NCBI RefSeq assembly: GCF_021726515.1 | Contig: NZ_JAKKCJ010000003.1 | Span: 434,001-498,000 of the forward strand | Length of the DNA: 64,000 nucleotides | Direction: 5' to 3' | Origin: Vibrio sp. CK2-1 | GTDB taxonomy: Bacteria; Pseudomonadota; Gammaproteobacteria; Enterobacterales; Vibrionaceae | Shown: in pieces, positions 17,621-25,479 of the stretch | How positions within the stretch are numbered: position 1 is the first letter of the stretch | How the letters are laid out: every line of letters starts with the position of its first letter | The notes under the pieces: generated by a model | What the model saw: only the letters and a program-made list of their open reading frames with translations | What the model was told of the DNA's origin: nothing | The model's database searches: none | Translations under genes and position numbers: made by a program

Positions 17621-18250
17621 ATGACGGCAAAGAATAAGACAAAAGCAAAAATCATGGATGTAGCAGAAGCATTGTTTGCTGAGCACGGATTTAATGATAC
17701 GTCATTACGTACGATCACCACCAAAGCCAATGTAAACCTAGCCTCGGTAAACTATCATTTTGGCGATAAGAAAACTTTGGTGAGAGCGGTTCTTAACCGT
17801 TACTTAGAAGCCTTTATGCCTGAGTTGGAAAAAAGCCTAACAGAGCTTAACCAAGGTGATGATTACACCATGACGGATGTGTTTAATACCTTAACGCATC
17901 CAGTGTTGTCTCTCGATAACCTTCGTCCAAATGGTGCAAGTCGTTTTATGTTGTTGATTGGCCGTGGTTATACCGATGTGCAAGGCCATCTGCGTTGGTT
18001 CATTACGACTCAATACAGCAGTGTACTTAACCTATTTACTGACTCGGTAAAAAAAGCCAACCCAGCATTAGATGCTGAAACCCTATTTTGGCGACTACAC
18101 TTCACCTTAGGTACTTGTGTATTCACCATGTCATCAAGTAAAGCACTTGCGGAAATCGCTTATAACTCTTATGGAAAGAAAGTCGATTCCGATGTGTTTA
18201 TTCAACAGTTAATCCCATTTTTAGCGGCAGGGGTTGCCGCTGAAGCCTAG
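17621..18250 (+). CDS. psrA: TetR-family fatty-acid regulator PsrA
   Basis: A transcription factor of 209 residues. The N-terminal TetR helix-turn-helix is clear (AKIMDVAEALFAEHGFNDTS, then TITTKANVNLASVNYHFGDK, residues 10-55), and an all-helical ligand domain follows. PsrA proteins of Shewanella, Pseudomonas and Vibrio repress fatty-acid degradation genes until acyl ligand binds. The gene lies 96 bases before fadE on the same strand, the arrangement known in Vibrio. The ATG at 17621 is chosen over the GTG at 17612 because GAGTG is then properly spaced. Confidence 0.85.
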   Translation: MTAKNKTKAKIMDVAEALFAEHGFNDTSLRTITTKANVNLASVNYHFGDKKTLVRAVLNRYLEAFMPELEKSLTELNQGDDYTMTDVFNTLTHPVLSLDNLRPNGASRFMLLIGRGYTDVQGHLRWFITTQYSSVLNLFTDSVKKANPALDAETLFWRLHFTLGTCVFTMSSSKALAEIAYNSYGKKVDSDVFIQQLIPFLAAGVAAEA

Positions 18251-18271
18251 ATTTTCAAGCATAAACATAGA

Positions 18272-18283
18272 AGAACCGGTTCT
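18272..18283. promoter_or_regulatory. AGAACCGGTTCT palindrome upstream of fadE
   Basis: A perfect 12-base palindrome 64 bases before the fadE start. ACCGGTT is also found next to the proximal FadR-like site of fadL. Candidate operator; regulator not identified. Confidence 0.35.
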
Positions 18284-18346
18284 AAGATTGGACTCGAATA
18301 TAACAAAAACAACTAAACGAATAACGTGGATAAAAAGGAATAGATT

Positions 18347-20644
18347 ATGAGCTCGCTAAGACAAAAATGGATCAGTGACCCAGCGTTTAAATGGTTTAAA
18401 CAAGTATTACCACCGCTTTCTAGTACTGAAAGAGAAGCGATGGAAGCGGGGAGTGTCTGGTGGGATGGTCAGCTTTTCTCAGGTTCGCCAGATTGGCAAA
18501 CGCTGCATAACTATCCTAAGCCAACGCTGACAGAAGAAGAACAATCTTTCATTGATAATCAGGTTGAAACATTACTTGCGATGCTTGATGACTACAAAGT
18601 GGTGCAAGAAGACCGTGATCTTCCTAAAGAAGTGTGGGACTACATCCGCAAAGAGAAGTTCTTCGCACTGATCATTGATAAAGCCTATGGCGGTTTGAAT
18701 TTCTCAGCACACGCTAACTCAACAATTGTAACCAAAATTGCTACTCGCAGTATTAGTGCCGCGGTAACCGTAATGGTTCCTAACTCTTTAGGCCCAGGTG
18801 AGCTGCTTTCGCATTATGGTACTCAAGAACAAAAAGACTACTGGTTGCCACGTTTATCTGATGGTACAGACATTCCATGTTTCGCTTTAACAGGCCCAGA
18901 AGCGGGCTCTGATGCTGGCGGCATTCCCGATAAAGGCGTGGTGTGTCGAGGCATGCATAATGGCGAAGAAGTTTTAGGTATTCGCCTTAGCTGGAATAAA
19001 CGTTATATCACTCTCGCGCCAGTGGCTACGGTACTTGGTCTCGCATTTAAGTTAGACGATCCTGACCACCTACTTGGCGATAAAGAAAATCTTGGTATTA
19101 CTTGTGCGCTGATTCCTGCTGATCACGAAGGGGTAGAGATTGGCGAGCGTCACGATCCACTAGGGTTAGCCTTTATGAATGGCCCAACTCGCGGTGAAGA
19201 TATCTTCATTCCTATGGATTGGTTAATTGGCGGTGCAGATTACGCAGGTAAAGGCTGGCGTATGCTGGTGGAATGTTTGTCCGCGGGCCGTGGTATTTCT
19301 CTACCGGCGCTTGGTACTGCGATTGGTCATCTTACTAGCCGTACAACTGGCGCTTATGCTTATGTACGTAAGCAATTTGGTATGTCGATTGGTAAGTTTG
19401 AAGGCGTTGCCGATGCAATGGCGCGTATTGGTGGTATGACGTACATGCTAGAAGCGGCGCGTACTTTAACCACAACTTCATTGGCTATGGGTGAAAAACC
19501 GGGGATTGTTACCGCGATTGCCAAATATCACATGACAGAAATGGGACGTACCATCTTAAACGATTCAATGGATATTCATTCAGGACGAGCGATTCAAACT
19601 GGCCCAATGAACTATTTAGCGCATCACTATTATGGGGTGCCGGTTGCGATCACCGTAGAAGGGGCGAACATCTTAACCCGTAACTTGATGATTTTCGGAC
19701 AAGGCGCAACTCGTTGTCATCCATTTGTGCTGCCTGAAATGGAAGCGGCGGCAAATCCAGATGAAAAAGCCGGTGCAAAAGCGTTTGATGACTTGTTGTT
19801 CAAACACATGGGTTATGCCATTAAAAATAGCCTAGGGGCATTTAGTATGGCATTGACGGGCTCTCGCTTTGCTAAATCTCATACCTCTGGTGCGACCAAG
19901 CAATATTACCGCGACATGACTCGTTTAAGTAAAGCACTAGCGGTGACGACAGACTTTGCCATGCTAACCCTAGGTGGTGAGCTAAAACGTAAAGAGATGT
20001 TATCTGCGCGTCTTGGCGATGCATTGAGTTACCTATACTTAGGCTCTGCAGTGTTAAAACGTTATGAAGATGAAGGCTGTCAGCAAGACGATCTCGATTA
20101 CGTTCATTACGCGATGAATCATTGTTTAAGCCAAGCCGCTAACGGTTTAGAAGAGGCTTACCGCAATATTCCTAGTCGTATCGCAGGAAACCTTCTAAAA
20201 GTATTGGTTTTCCCACTAGGCAATCGCTTTAAAGCACCGTCTGATAAGCAAAAAACCAAAGTGGCAGAAAGCTTAATGACACCGGGAGCACATCGCGAAC
20301 GTTTAACGCACCTTTGCTACATTGGTGACGATGAAAATGACAGTGTTGGACTTATCGAACGAGCGTTCATTGCCATGTACGGTGTGAAGCATCTAGAGCG
20401 TAAAATGATGAAAGCGGTCAAAGATGGCAAGCTAGCAAAAGCAGGTCCATTAAAAGAGCGTTTGCAAGCGGCGGTTGAGCAAAAAATCTTAACTCAAGAC
20501 GAAGCGGAACAAGTGATGAAAGCGGACGAAATTCGTTACCGTTCAATTCAAGTTGACCACTTTAGCCATGATTTCAGCGAAATTCGTACGCATGATGCAG
20601 AGAATAAGGAGAAGTCGTCAAAAAAGCTTGATAGCGCCGCTTGA
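18347..20644 (+). CDS. fadE: Acyl-CoA dehydrogenase FadE
   Basis: Catalyses the first, FAD-dependent step of beta-oxidation, acyl-CoA to trans-2-enoyl-CoA. The protein has 765 residues; E. coli FadE (814) has an N-terminal membrane portion that is absent here. The flavin/substrate region reads FALTGPEAGSDAGG. MDIHSGRAIQTGP and the VEGANILTRNLMIFGQGA stretch, which includes the usual catalytic-base region, are conserved. The long C-terminal FadE-specific domain (from about 480) is present. The only sizeable neighbour upstream is its probable repressor psrA. A strong terminator follows. Confidence 0.95.
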   Translation: MSSLRQKWISDPAFKWFKQVLPPLSSTEREAMEAGSVWWDGQLFSGSPDWQTLHNYPKPTLTEEEQSFIDNQVETLLAMLDDYKVVQEDRDLPKEVWDYIRKEKFFALIIDKAYGGLNFSAHANSTIVTKIATRSISAAVTVMVPNSLGPGELLSHYGTQEQKDYWLPRLSDGTDIPCFALTGPEAGSDAGGIPDKGVVCRGMHNGEEVLGIRLSWNKRYITLAPVATVLGLAFKLDDPDHLLGDKENLGITCALIPADHEGVEIGERHDPLGLAFMNGPTRGEDIFIPMDWLIGGADYAGKGWRMLVECLSAGRGISLPALGTAIGHLTSRTTGAYAYVRKQFGMSIGKFEGVADAMARIGGMTYMLEAARTLTTTSLAMGEKPGIVTAIAKYHMTEMGRTILNDSMDIHSGRAIQTGPMNYLAHHYYGVPVAITVEGANILTRNLMIFGQGATRCHPFVLPEMEAAANPDEKAGAKAFDDLLFKHMGYAIKNSLGAFSMALTGSRFAKSHTSGATKQYYRDMTRLSKALAVTTDFAMLTLGGELKRKEMLSARLGDALSYLYLGSAVLKRYEDEGCQQDDLDYVHYAMNHCLSQAANGLEEAYRNIPSRIAGNLLKVLVFPLGNRFKAPSDKQKTKVAESLMTPGAHRERLTHLCYIGDDENDSVGLIERAFIAMYGVKHLERKMMKAVKDGKLAKAGPLKERLQAAVEQKILTQDEAEQVMKADEIRYRSIQVDHFSHDFSEIRTHDAENKEKSSKKLDSAA

Positions 20645-20700
20645 TTTGAAACGTGCGCATATCATACAAAATAGATGATTCTTGAGTATACTTAACGACA

Positions 20701-20726
20701 ACGCCACAGCTACTGTGGCGTTTTTG
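20701..20726 (+). terminator. fadE: fadE terminator
   Basis: ACGCCACAG (20701-20709) pairs perfectly with CTGTGGCGT (20713-20721), followed by a T run. Confidence 0.9.
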
Positions 20727-20740
20727 CTTTAGTGGAGTAT

Positions 20741-20760
20741 TGGTTAAACAGGTCTAACCA
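20741..20760. promoter_or_regulatory. TGGTTA/TAACCA inverted repeat upstream of fabV, FadR-like
   Basis: TGGTTA (20741-20746) and TAACCA (20755-20760) are perfect inverted arms. The embedded CAGGTCTAACCACA agrees with the FadR consensus at 10 of 14 positions. FadR can activate synthesis genes, so a site about 90 bases before fabV is plausible. Confidence 0.35.
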
Positions 20761-20849
20761 CAAGTGTATAAAGCAAAAAAATGCAGAAATAAGATGCGAA
20801 ACCTCGGATAAACTTTTATCCTACAGGGGTTTTTTAAAGGAAGCTGAAT

Positions 20850-22052
20850 ATGATCATCAAACCGAAAATCCGTGGATTTATCTGTACAACAACACACCCA
20901 GTGGGTTGTGAAGCAAACGTAAAAGAACAAATTGCCTACACAAAAGCTCAAGGTCCAATAGCTAACGCACCAAAGCGTGTACTAGTGGTTGGTTCTTCAA
21001 GTGGCTATGGCTTGTCATCTCGTATTGCAGCTGCATTTGGCGGTGGCGCATCAACTATCGGTGTGTTTTTCGAAAAGCCTGGCACAGAGAAAAAAACTGG
21101 CACAGCGGGTTGGTATAACTCAGCAGCTTTTGACAAGTTAGCGAAAGAAGAAGGCTTATACTCTAAAAGCCTAAATGGTGATGCTTTCTCAAATGAAGCA
21201 AAACAAAAAACCATCGACCTGATCAAAGCAGATCTAGGACAAATCGATATGGTGGTTTACTCATTAGCATCGCCAGTACGTAAAATGCCAGAAACCGGTG
21301 AAGTTATTCGTTCATCGCTTAAACCAATTGGCGAAACGTACACAGCAACTGCAGTTGATACCAATAAAGACGTTATTATTGAAGCCAGTGTTGAGCCAGC
21401 AACAGAGCAGGAAATCAAAGATACTGTTACTGTAATGGGCGGCGAAGATTGGGAACTTTGGATGGCAGCGCTATCTGAAGCGGGCGTTCTAGCAGAAGGT
21501 TGTAAAACTGTCGCTTATAGCTACATCGGTACTGAGCTAACATGGCCAATCTACTGGGATGGCGCACTAGGTCAGGCAAAAATGGACCTAGATCGTGCAG
21601 CAACCGCATTAAATGAAAAGTTAGCGGGCCTTAACGGTACTGCCAACGTTGCCGTATTGAAGAGTGTTGTCACTCAAGCAAGTTCTGCAATTCCAGTTAT
21701 GCCTCTTTATATCGCAATGGTATTTAAGAAAATGCGTGAAGAAGGCGTACATGAAGGTTGTATGGAACAGATTCACCGCATGTTCACTCAACGTCTATAC
21801 AAAGAAGATGGCAGCGCTCCACAAGTGGATGACAAAAACCGCCTTCGTCTAGATGATTGGGAACTACGTGAAGACATTCAACAGCATTGTCGTAACCTAT
21901 GGCCTCAAGTCACCACTGAAAACTTGAAAGAGTTAACAGACTACGTTGAGTACAAAGAAGAGTTCTTGAAACTATTCGGTTTCGGTGTTGACGGTGTTGA
22001 CTACGAAGCTGACGTAAACCCAGAAGTTAACTTCGACGTTCAAGATATCTAA
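20850..22052 (+). CDS. fabV: Trans-2-enoyl-ACP/CoA reductase FabV
   Basis: An NADH-dependent enoyl reductase that completes each elongation cycle of fatty-acid synthesis; FabV was first defined in Vibrio cholerae and is naturally triclosan tolerant. It has 400 residues. The cofactor loop [15 protein letters not shown] is near residue 47. The active-site Tyr-x8-Lys motif is [10 protein letters not shown] (Tyr near 235), the spacing that separates FabV from FabI (Tyr-x6-Lys). AAAGGAAG precedes the ATG. No FabI gene is seen in the window. Confidence 0.97.
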   Translation: MIIKPKIRGFICTTTHPVGCEANVKEQIAYTKAQGPIANAPKRVLVVGSSSGYGLSSRIAAAFGGGASTIGVFFEKPGTEKKTGTAGWYNSAAFDKLAKEEGLYSKSLNGDAFSNEAKQKTIDLIKADLGQIDMVVYSLASPVRKMPETGEVIRSSLKPIGETYTATAVDTNKDVIIEASVEPATEQEIKDTVTVMGGEDWELWMAALSEAGVLAEGCKTVAYSYIGTELTWPIYWDGALGQAKMDLDRAATALNEKLAGLNGTANVAVLKSVVTQASSAIPVMPLYIAMVFKKMREEGVHEGCMEQIHRMFTQRLYKEDGSAPQVDDKNRLRLDDWELREDIQQHCRNLWPQVTTENLKELTDYVEYKEEFLKLFGFGVDGVDYEADVNPEVNFDVQDI

Positions 22053-22080
22053 TTTTCACACGTTAAAGTGAATACAACAT

Positions 22081-22107
22081 AAGGCGCTCCTCGGGGCGTC
22101 TTTTTTA
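22081..22107 (+). terminator. fabV: fabV terminator
   Basis: AAGGCGCTCC pairs with GGGGCGTCTT across a very short loop, followed by T residues. Confidence 0.8.
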
Positions 22108-22222
22108 TTCTTTCTATAAAGCAAAGAGACTACCTTAGATCTGGTCTATGTTTTAGTGGTATAACTAACCCAAGCTGAGGTTATTTATCAAAGACAACGT
22201 GGTTATTTGTGGGGTAGAGAAC

Positions 22223-22723
22223 ATGGAAAACGTAGCAACACTTTATTTTTATGCCGGCAAAATGGGGTCCGGTAAATCGACACATTCTCTACAGTTGGCC
22301 AAAGAGATTAAAGCGGTTCATATCAGCGAAGATGAGTGGCTAACGGCGTTGTACCCTGAGCAAATCAGCAATTTTGAAGATTACTTAAAATTTGCGTCAA
22401 GAATAAAATCGATACTCTCCAAGCATATCCAACAAATTCTCACCTCGGGAACAGATGTTGTGCTCGATTTCCCTGCCAATACTTATCAACAAAGAACATG
22501 GTTTAAGCAGTTATTTGAAAATACTCAAGTTAAGCATCAACTGATTTATATCGATGCCGATGATGAGGTTTGTCTGCAGCAAATTAAACATAGACGAATA
22601 GAGCAACCAGCCAGAGCGAGATTCGATACCGAAGCCATGTTCTACCACGTAACCCAATATTTCGAAGCGCCTCAGCCCCAAGAAGGGTTTACGATCAAAA
22701 CTATCCGTAAGGAAAACCAATAG
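22223..22723 (+). CDS. Small P-loop kinase-like protein (AAA_33 type)
   Basis: A 166-residue cytosolic protein with a clear Walker A, GKMGSGKST (near residue 14), and the acidic DEWLTALYP stretch after strand 2 that is common in zeta-toxin-like and nucleotide/polynucleotide kinase folds. VVLDFPANTYQQR carries the second conserved Asp. The family is the broad 'predicted kinase' group; the substrate is unknown. Start 22223 (after GTAGAGAAC) is preferred over the GTG at 22199. The stop is 4 bases before the MITE-like element. Confidence 0.7.
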   Translation: MENVATLYFYAGKMGSGKSTHSLQLAKEIKAVHISEDEWLTALYPEQISNFEDYLKFASRIKSILSKHIQQILTSGTDVVLDFPANTYQQRTWFKQLFENTQVKHQLIYIDADDEVCLQQIKHRRIEQPARARFDTEAMFYHVTQYFEAPQPQEGFTIKTIRKENQ

Positions 22724-22727
22724 GGAT

Positions 22728-22994
22728 TATACCCAAGTGACTTCAAGATGCAGAATTCAGAGCTATCATTCTAACCTTTAGGCAAGGAAGATTGGTGAAG
22801 GAATGTAGGCACCTTTCAAATCAATCTGACACGGCATAAAGGTTTGAATGAAGCTCCCGAAGGGCAAGTTAAAACAAGCTTTATGCTGCGTTAAATTAAA
22901 TAGAGATAGAATAACTATGATCATATTCAATTTGTCTTGCCTAAAGCTTGTTTTATTCTTGCTGAAACTCACATCTTGAAGTTACTTGGGTATA
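22728..22994. mobile_element. 267-bp MITE-like element with 23-bp terminal inverted repeats
   Basis: The left end (22728-22750, TATACCCAAGTGACTTC and six more bases) and right end (22972-22994) are inverted copies with a single mismatch. The interior has no transposase and no credible gene. It does contain TTATGCTGCGTTAAATTA-type sequence that I recall as recurring in Vibrio genomes. It sits exactly between two genes: 4 bases after one stop and 1 base before the next ATG. Two solo end copies are found elsewhere in the window (2797, 17208). I do not assign it a published name. Confidence 0.8.
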
Positions 22995-22995
22995 T

Positions 22996-23460
22996 ATGCA
23001 GTCACTAGAGCTAAAAATAAAACCGCCGATTGTGGCTGTCATTGCCGTAATCATCATGTTTGGGCTCGACTACTGGCTGCCTAGTGACAAACTAGGAGTA
23101 GGGCAATATCGTTTGGGAATGGTACTAGGTTTAGTACTTATTGGTTTAATGCTTGCCATGACCGGTGTAAAGAAGTTCATTCAAGCAGAAACCACCATTC
23201 ATCCTGATCTAAAACACGCCACCAATAAACTGGTTACTAGTGGTATTTATCGTATTTCACGAAACCCAATGTACCTCGGAATGCTACTTAATTTATTAGC
23301 GATTTCGGTGTGGCTTAATAATTGGTTAACCATCGGAGTATGTATCGGCTTTGTGTGCTATATCACCCAATTTCAAATCAAACCGGAAGAACGTTTCCTA
23401 CAACAAAAGTTTGGAAAGCAATACACCGACTATTGTCAGAAAGTACGCCGCTGGTTATAA
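22996..23460 (+). CDS. Isoprenylcysteine/phospholipid methyltransferase-like membrane protein
   Basis: A 154-residue inner-membrane protein with about four hydrophobic segments. The C-terminal signature of the ICMT/PEMT/NnrU methyltransferase group is clear: GIYRISRNPMYLGMLLN (near 95) binds S-adenosylmethionine in the family, and EERFLQQKFGKQYTDYC follows. The acceptor substrate is unknown. The start codon is one base after the MITE-like element, so its promoter and the weak ribosome site (TTGGG) lie in the element; the native leader seems to have been replaced. Confidence 0.82.
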   Translation: MQSLELKIKPPIVAVIAVIIMFGLDYWLPSDKLGVGQYRLGMVLGLVLIGLMLAMTGVKKFIQAETTIHPDLKHATNKLVTSGIYRISRNPMYLGMLLNLLAISVWLNNWLTIGVCIGFVCYITQFQIKPEERFLQQKFGKQYTDYCQKVRRWL

Positions 23461-23512
23461 AGTAGCTTATTAGTCTATAACCATCTCCCGTCTAAATTTT
23501 GAGCTTATCAAT

Positions 23513-24388
23513 ATGAAATTGTTAAATAGCCTTTTGGCATTATTATTCTTTGCACCCTCTGTAGCATTTGCATCCAGCGAGGCGTTTATGCAAGTTGAAC
23601 AAGAGGTGCGTTTGGTTGAACAGAACCTAAATGCTCAAGTGGGTGTGGCGATTTTAAACACTGAAACAGGGGAGAATTGGGATCACAACGGCAATGAACG
23701 ATTTCCTCTTACCAGCACATTCAAAACCATTGCCTGCGCTAAGTTATTGTACGACTTTGATAAAGGGAAGGTTCCTTTAGATGCTAAGGTTCAAGTCAAG
23801 AGTACCGATCTTGTGACGTATTCTCCCATCATAGAAAAACATGTTGGTAGTGAAATAACACTGACCGATGCGTGTCACGCGGCTATGACGATGAGTGATA
23901 ACACCGCGGCCAATATCATTATCAAAGCAGTAGGTGGAACGCAAAGTATCACTAATTTTGTTAAAAATATCGGTGATACACAGACTCGCTTAGATCGAAT
24001 GGAGCCAGATTTGAATGAAGGCGCTCTCAATGATCCTAGAGATACAACGACACCAACGGCCATAACCAATACTTTGAATGAATTGTTATTTGGTTCGACT
24101 CTGTCTGATACTAGCAAGGAGCAACTCAAAGAATGGATGGTCAATAATCAAGTGACGGGAAATTTATTACGTTCGGTATTACCAAATGATTTGAAAATAG
24201 CTGATCGCTCCGGTGCTGGTGGCTTTGGCGCAAGAAGTATCACCGCTATTGTTTGGAATGACCAACGAGCTCCCATCATAATAAGTATCTATATCGCTCA
24301 AACAGACGCTTCCATGGAACAACGAAATGCTGCCATTGTTAATATTGGGCGAGTGATTTTTGGTAGTTATGTGGCAAAGCTTCATTAA
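23513..24388 (+). CDS. Class A beta-lactamase, CARB (carbenicillinase) type
   Basis: A 291-residue periplasmic serine beta-lactamase with a signal peptide ending AFA-SS. Class A motifs: STFK (catalytic Ser70 by standard numbering), SDN (130-132) and MEPDLNE (Glu166). The 234-236 box is RSG instead of KTG. The arginine there, with the continuing [12 protein letters not shown], is typical of CARB/PSE carbenicillinases, several of which are intrinsic to Vibrio chromosomes. It is read alone, without integron sites or IS next to it, so it looks native rather than acquired. Expression level cannot be judged. Confidence 0.92.
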   Translation: MKLLNSLLALLFFAPSVAFASSEAFMQVEQEVRLVEQNLNAQVGVAILNTETGENWDHNGNERFPLTSTFKTIACAKLLYDFDKGKVPLDAKVQVKSTDLVTYSPIIEKHVGSEITLTDACHAAMTMSDNTAANIIIKAVGGTQSITNFVKNIGDTQTRLDRMEPDLNEGALNDPRDTTTPTAITNTLNELLFGSTLSDTSKEQLKEWMVNNQVTGNLLRSVLPNDLKIADRSGAGGFGARSITAIVWNDQRAPIIISIYIAQTDASMEQRNAAIVNIGRVIFGSYVAKLH

Positions 24389-24460
24389 TCAATTTGTTCA
24401 TCAAATAGTGAGCTTATCGCTTATCTATCCACATCAAATAACTTTACCAGTTATTGTTAC

Positions 24461-24486
24461 TTGACCTTACAGTTAAGGTCAGGAGG
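24461..24486 (+). promoter_or_regulatory. MerR-type operator-like inverted repeat
   Basis: TTGACC (24461-24466) begins an inverted repeat, TGACCTTA-N4-TAAGGTCA (24462-24481). This resembles the long-spacer promoters used by MerR-family activators. AGGAGG (24481-24486) follows at once. No MerR gene is nearby. Confidence 0.35.
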
Positions 24487-24494
24487 ATTGGTGT

Positions 24495-24521
24495 ATGAAA
24501 CTGATTTATGCCCCAAAATGA
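24495..24521 (+). pseudogene. 8-codon abortive ORF after a strong ribosome site
   Basis: AGGAGG is followed at 8 bases by ATG and the frame MKLIYAPK-stop. MKL-Y-P is how many glutathione-S-transferase-fold proteins begin, so this could be the surviving start of a gene cut off at the island edge. The evidence is only eight residues, so this is a guess. Confidence 0.25.
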
Positions 24522-24838
24522 GTTGAGACTGATAGGAAATCGATTGGTAGACCTCAGACTTTGGGACACTTCAGATAATGAGGGCAAAAGGCGGAGCCTT
24601 ATCCTCTGTGTGCTTGCGTTACAAAGGGTTAGCGACCAGCACCAGAGTGAATTGCAGAGGTCATACTTTGGAGTACTAGAGCTAATACAGGCAAAAAGAA
24701 AGACCTAACTCTACTATTTCTTTGTATAGAGAGCCAACCAATGAGTTCAAAGATTAGCTCGGCAGTCCCTAACTAGCTAATTGGCATGACACTTTGTGCT
24801 TCCTCATGTCAAATCCTAATCACATTAACTGTTAGTAT

Positions 24839-24908
24839 GACTTGAGTTGCTTACGCCAATGGTGGAGTATTAATCAAAAGCAATAGCGTAAAGATTCCGT
24901 TTCAAGTC
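24839..24908. repeat. Nested inverted repeat upstream of the defence operon
   Basis: GACTTGA (24839-24845) pairs with TCAAGTC (24902-24908), and within it TTACGC (24851-24856) pairs with GCGTAA (24886-24891). It is about 125 bases upstream of the NERD gene and may be an operator, a cruciform or an element end. Confidence 0.4.
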
Positions 24909-25032
24909 TTAAGTCTGCTCACAACAATGTAAGGTCTATATTACTTAATACTGATGTAAAATAGACCTCCAGAGTCGCCTCTTTATGTAAGTAAGCTTTT
25001 CTAATTGGATTAAAAAAGAATAAGAAGTAAAT

Positions 25033-25479
25033 ATGGATATCAAATATTGGGACGGTGGCCTAGAGCGCCACGAAATCGATGCGATTAAAAAAATTGAAAA
25101 TGTGCTGAGCACCCCGAATGTACAAAAGTATAAAGGTAAAAATTCAAATCAAGGACAAGGGTTTGAAGCGCTTCAAGCGTTAAAGAAGCCTTTTAATGAG
25201 GGCTGGAAAGGATATGCAGGTTTTCGTTTTATCAATAAGCATAAGCAAGGTGAAATAGATTTATTAATAGTAACTCACTGCAATATTTTAATTATTGAAC
25301 TTAAAGACTGGAATGGTAAGCCAGTTACTTCAAATTGCGGAAAATGGTTTTGGGGAAATGAAGACAGAGGCACATCCCCAGTAGAGCTTACTAGAAAGAA
25401 TTTATACTTAAAAAATTACTTAAACCATTTGCAGGGAAGTTTAAAAATGAGGGACGTGTTCCTCATGTGCATTTTTTAG
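25033..25479 (+). CDS. NERD-domain (nuclease-related) N-terminal module, ends at a frame change
   Basis: 148 residues in this frame. Residues 40-120 form a NERD domain, a restriction-endonuclease-like fold. The core acidic and lysine residues are visible as QGEIDLLIVTH (Asp) and LIIELKDWNG (Glu-x-Lys). NERD modules occur at the start of PglW-type kinases and other defence proteins. The reading frame then leaves the conserved path: the -1 frame, open from 25395, reads LKPFAGKFKN and then VPHVHFLVVMSG, the normal end of a NERD domain, and runs straight into the kinase-helicase. The two ORFs are therefore probably one 1646-codon gene with a one-base deletion, or with programmed -1 frameshifting. 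The ribosome site is weak. Confidence 0.75.
   Translation: MDIKYWDGGLERHEIDAIKKIENVLSTPNVQKYKGKNSNQGQGFEALQALKKPFNEGWKGYAGFRFINKHKQGEIDLLIVTHCNILIIELKDWNGKPVTSNCGKWFWGNEDRGTSPVELTRKNLYLKNYLNHLQGSLKMRDVFLMCIF

Larger units (their letters stand above)
24389..25032. other. Intergenic region at the left edge of the accessory segment
   Basis: About 640 bases without a supported gene. It contains a MerR-type operator-like repeat with an 8-codon abortive ORF (24461-24521), a 66-codon open frame without ribosome site (24508-24708) and a nested inverted repeat (24839-24908). It is probably the insertion boundary of the defence genes. Confidence 0.5.

Noticed and set aside
22778-22972. 64-codon minus-strand ORF inside the MITE-like element
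   Set aside because: It lies entirely within a repeated non-coding element and has no ribosome site; such frames are often wrongly annotated in Vibrio.
24508-24708. 66-codon ORF (MPQNELRLIG...)
   Set aside because: No ribosome site, overlaps a better-led short ORF and shows no recognisable domain. It may be a remnant but is not supported as a gene.
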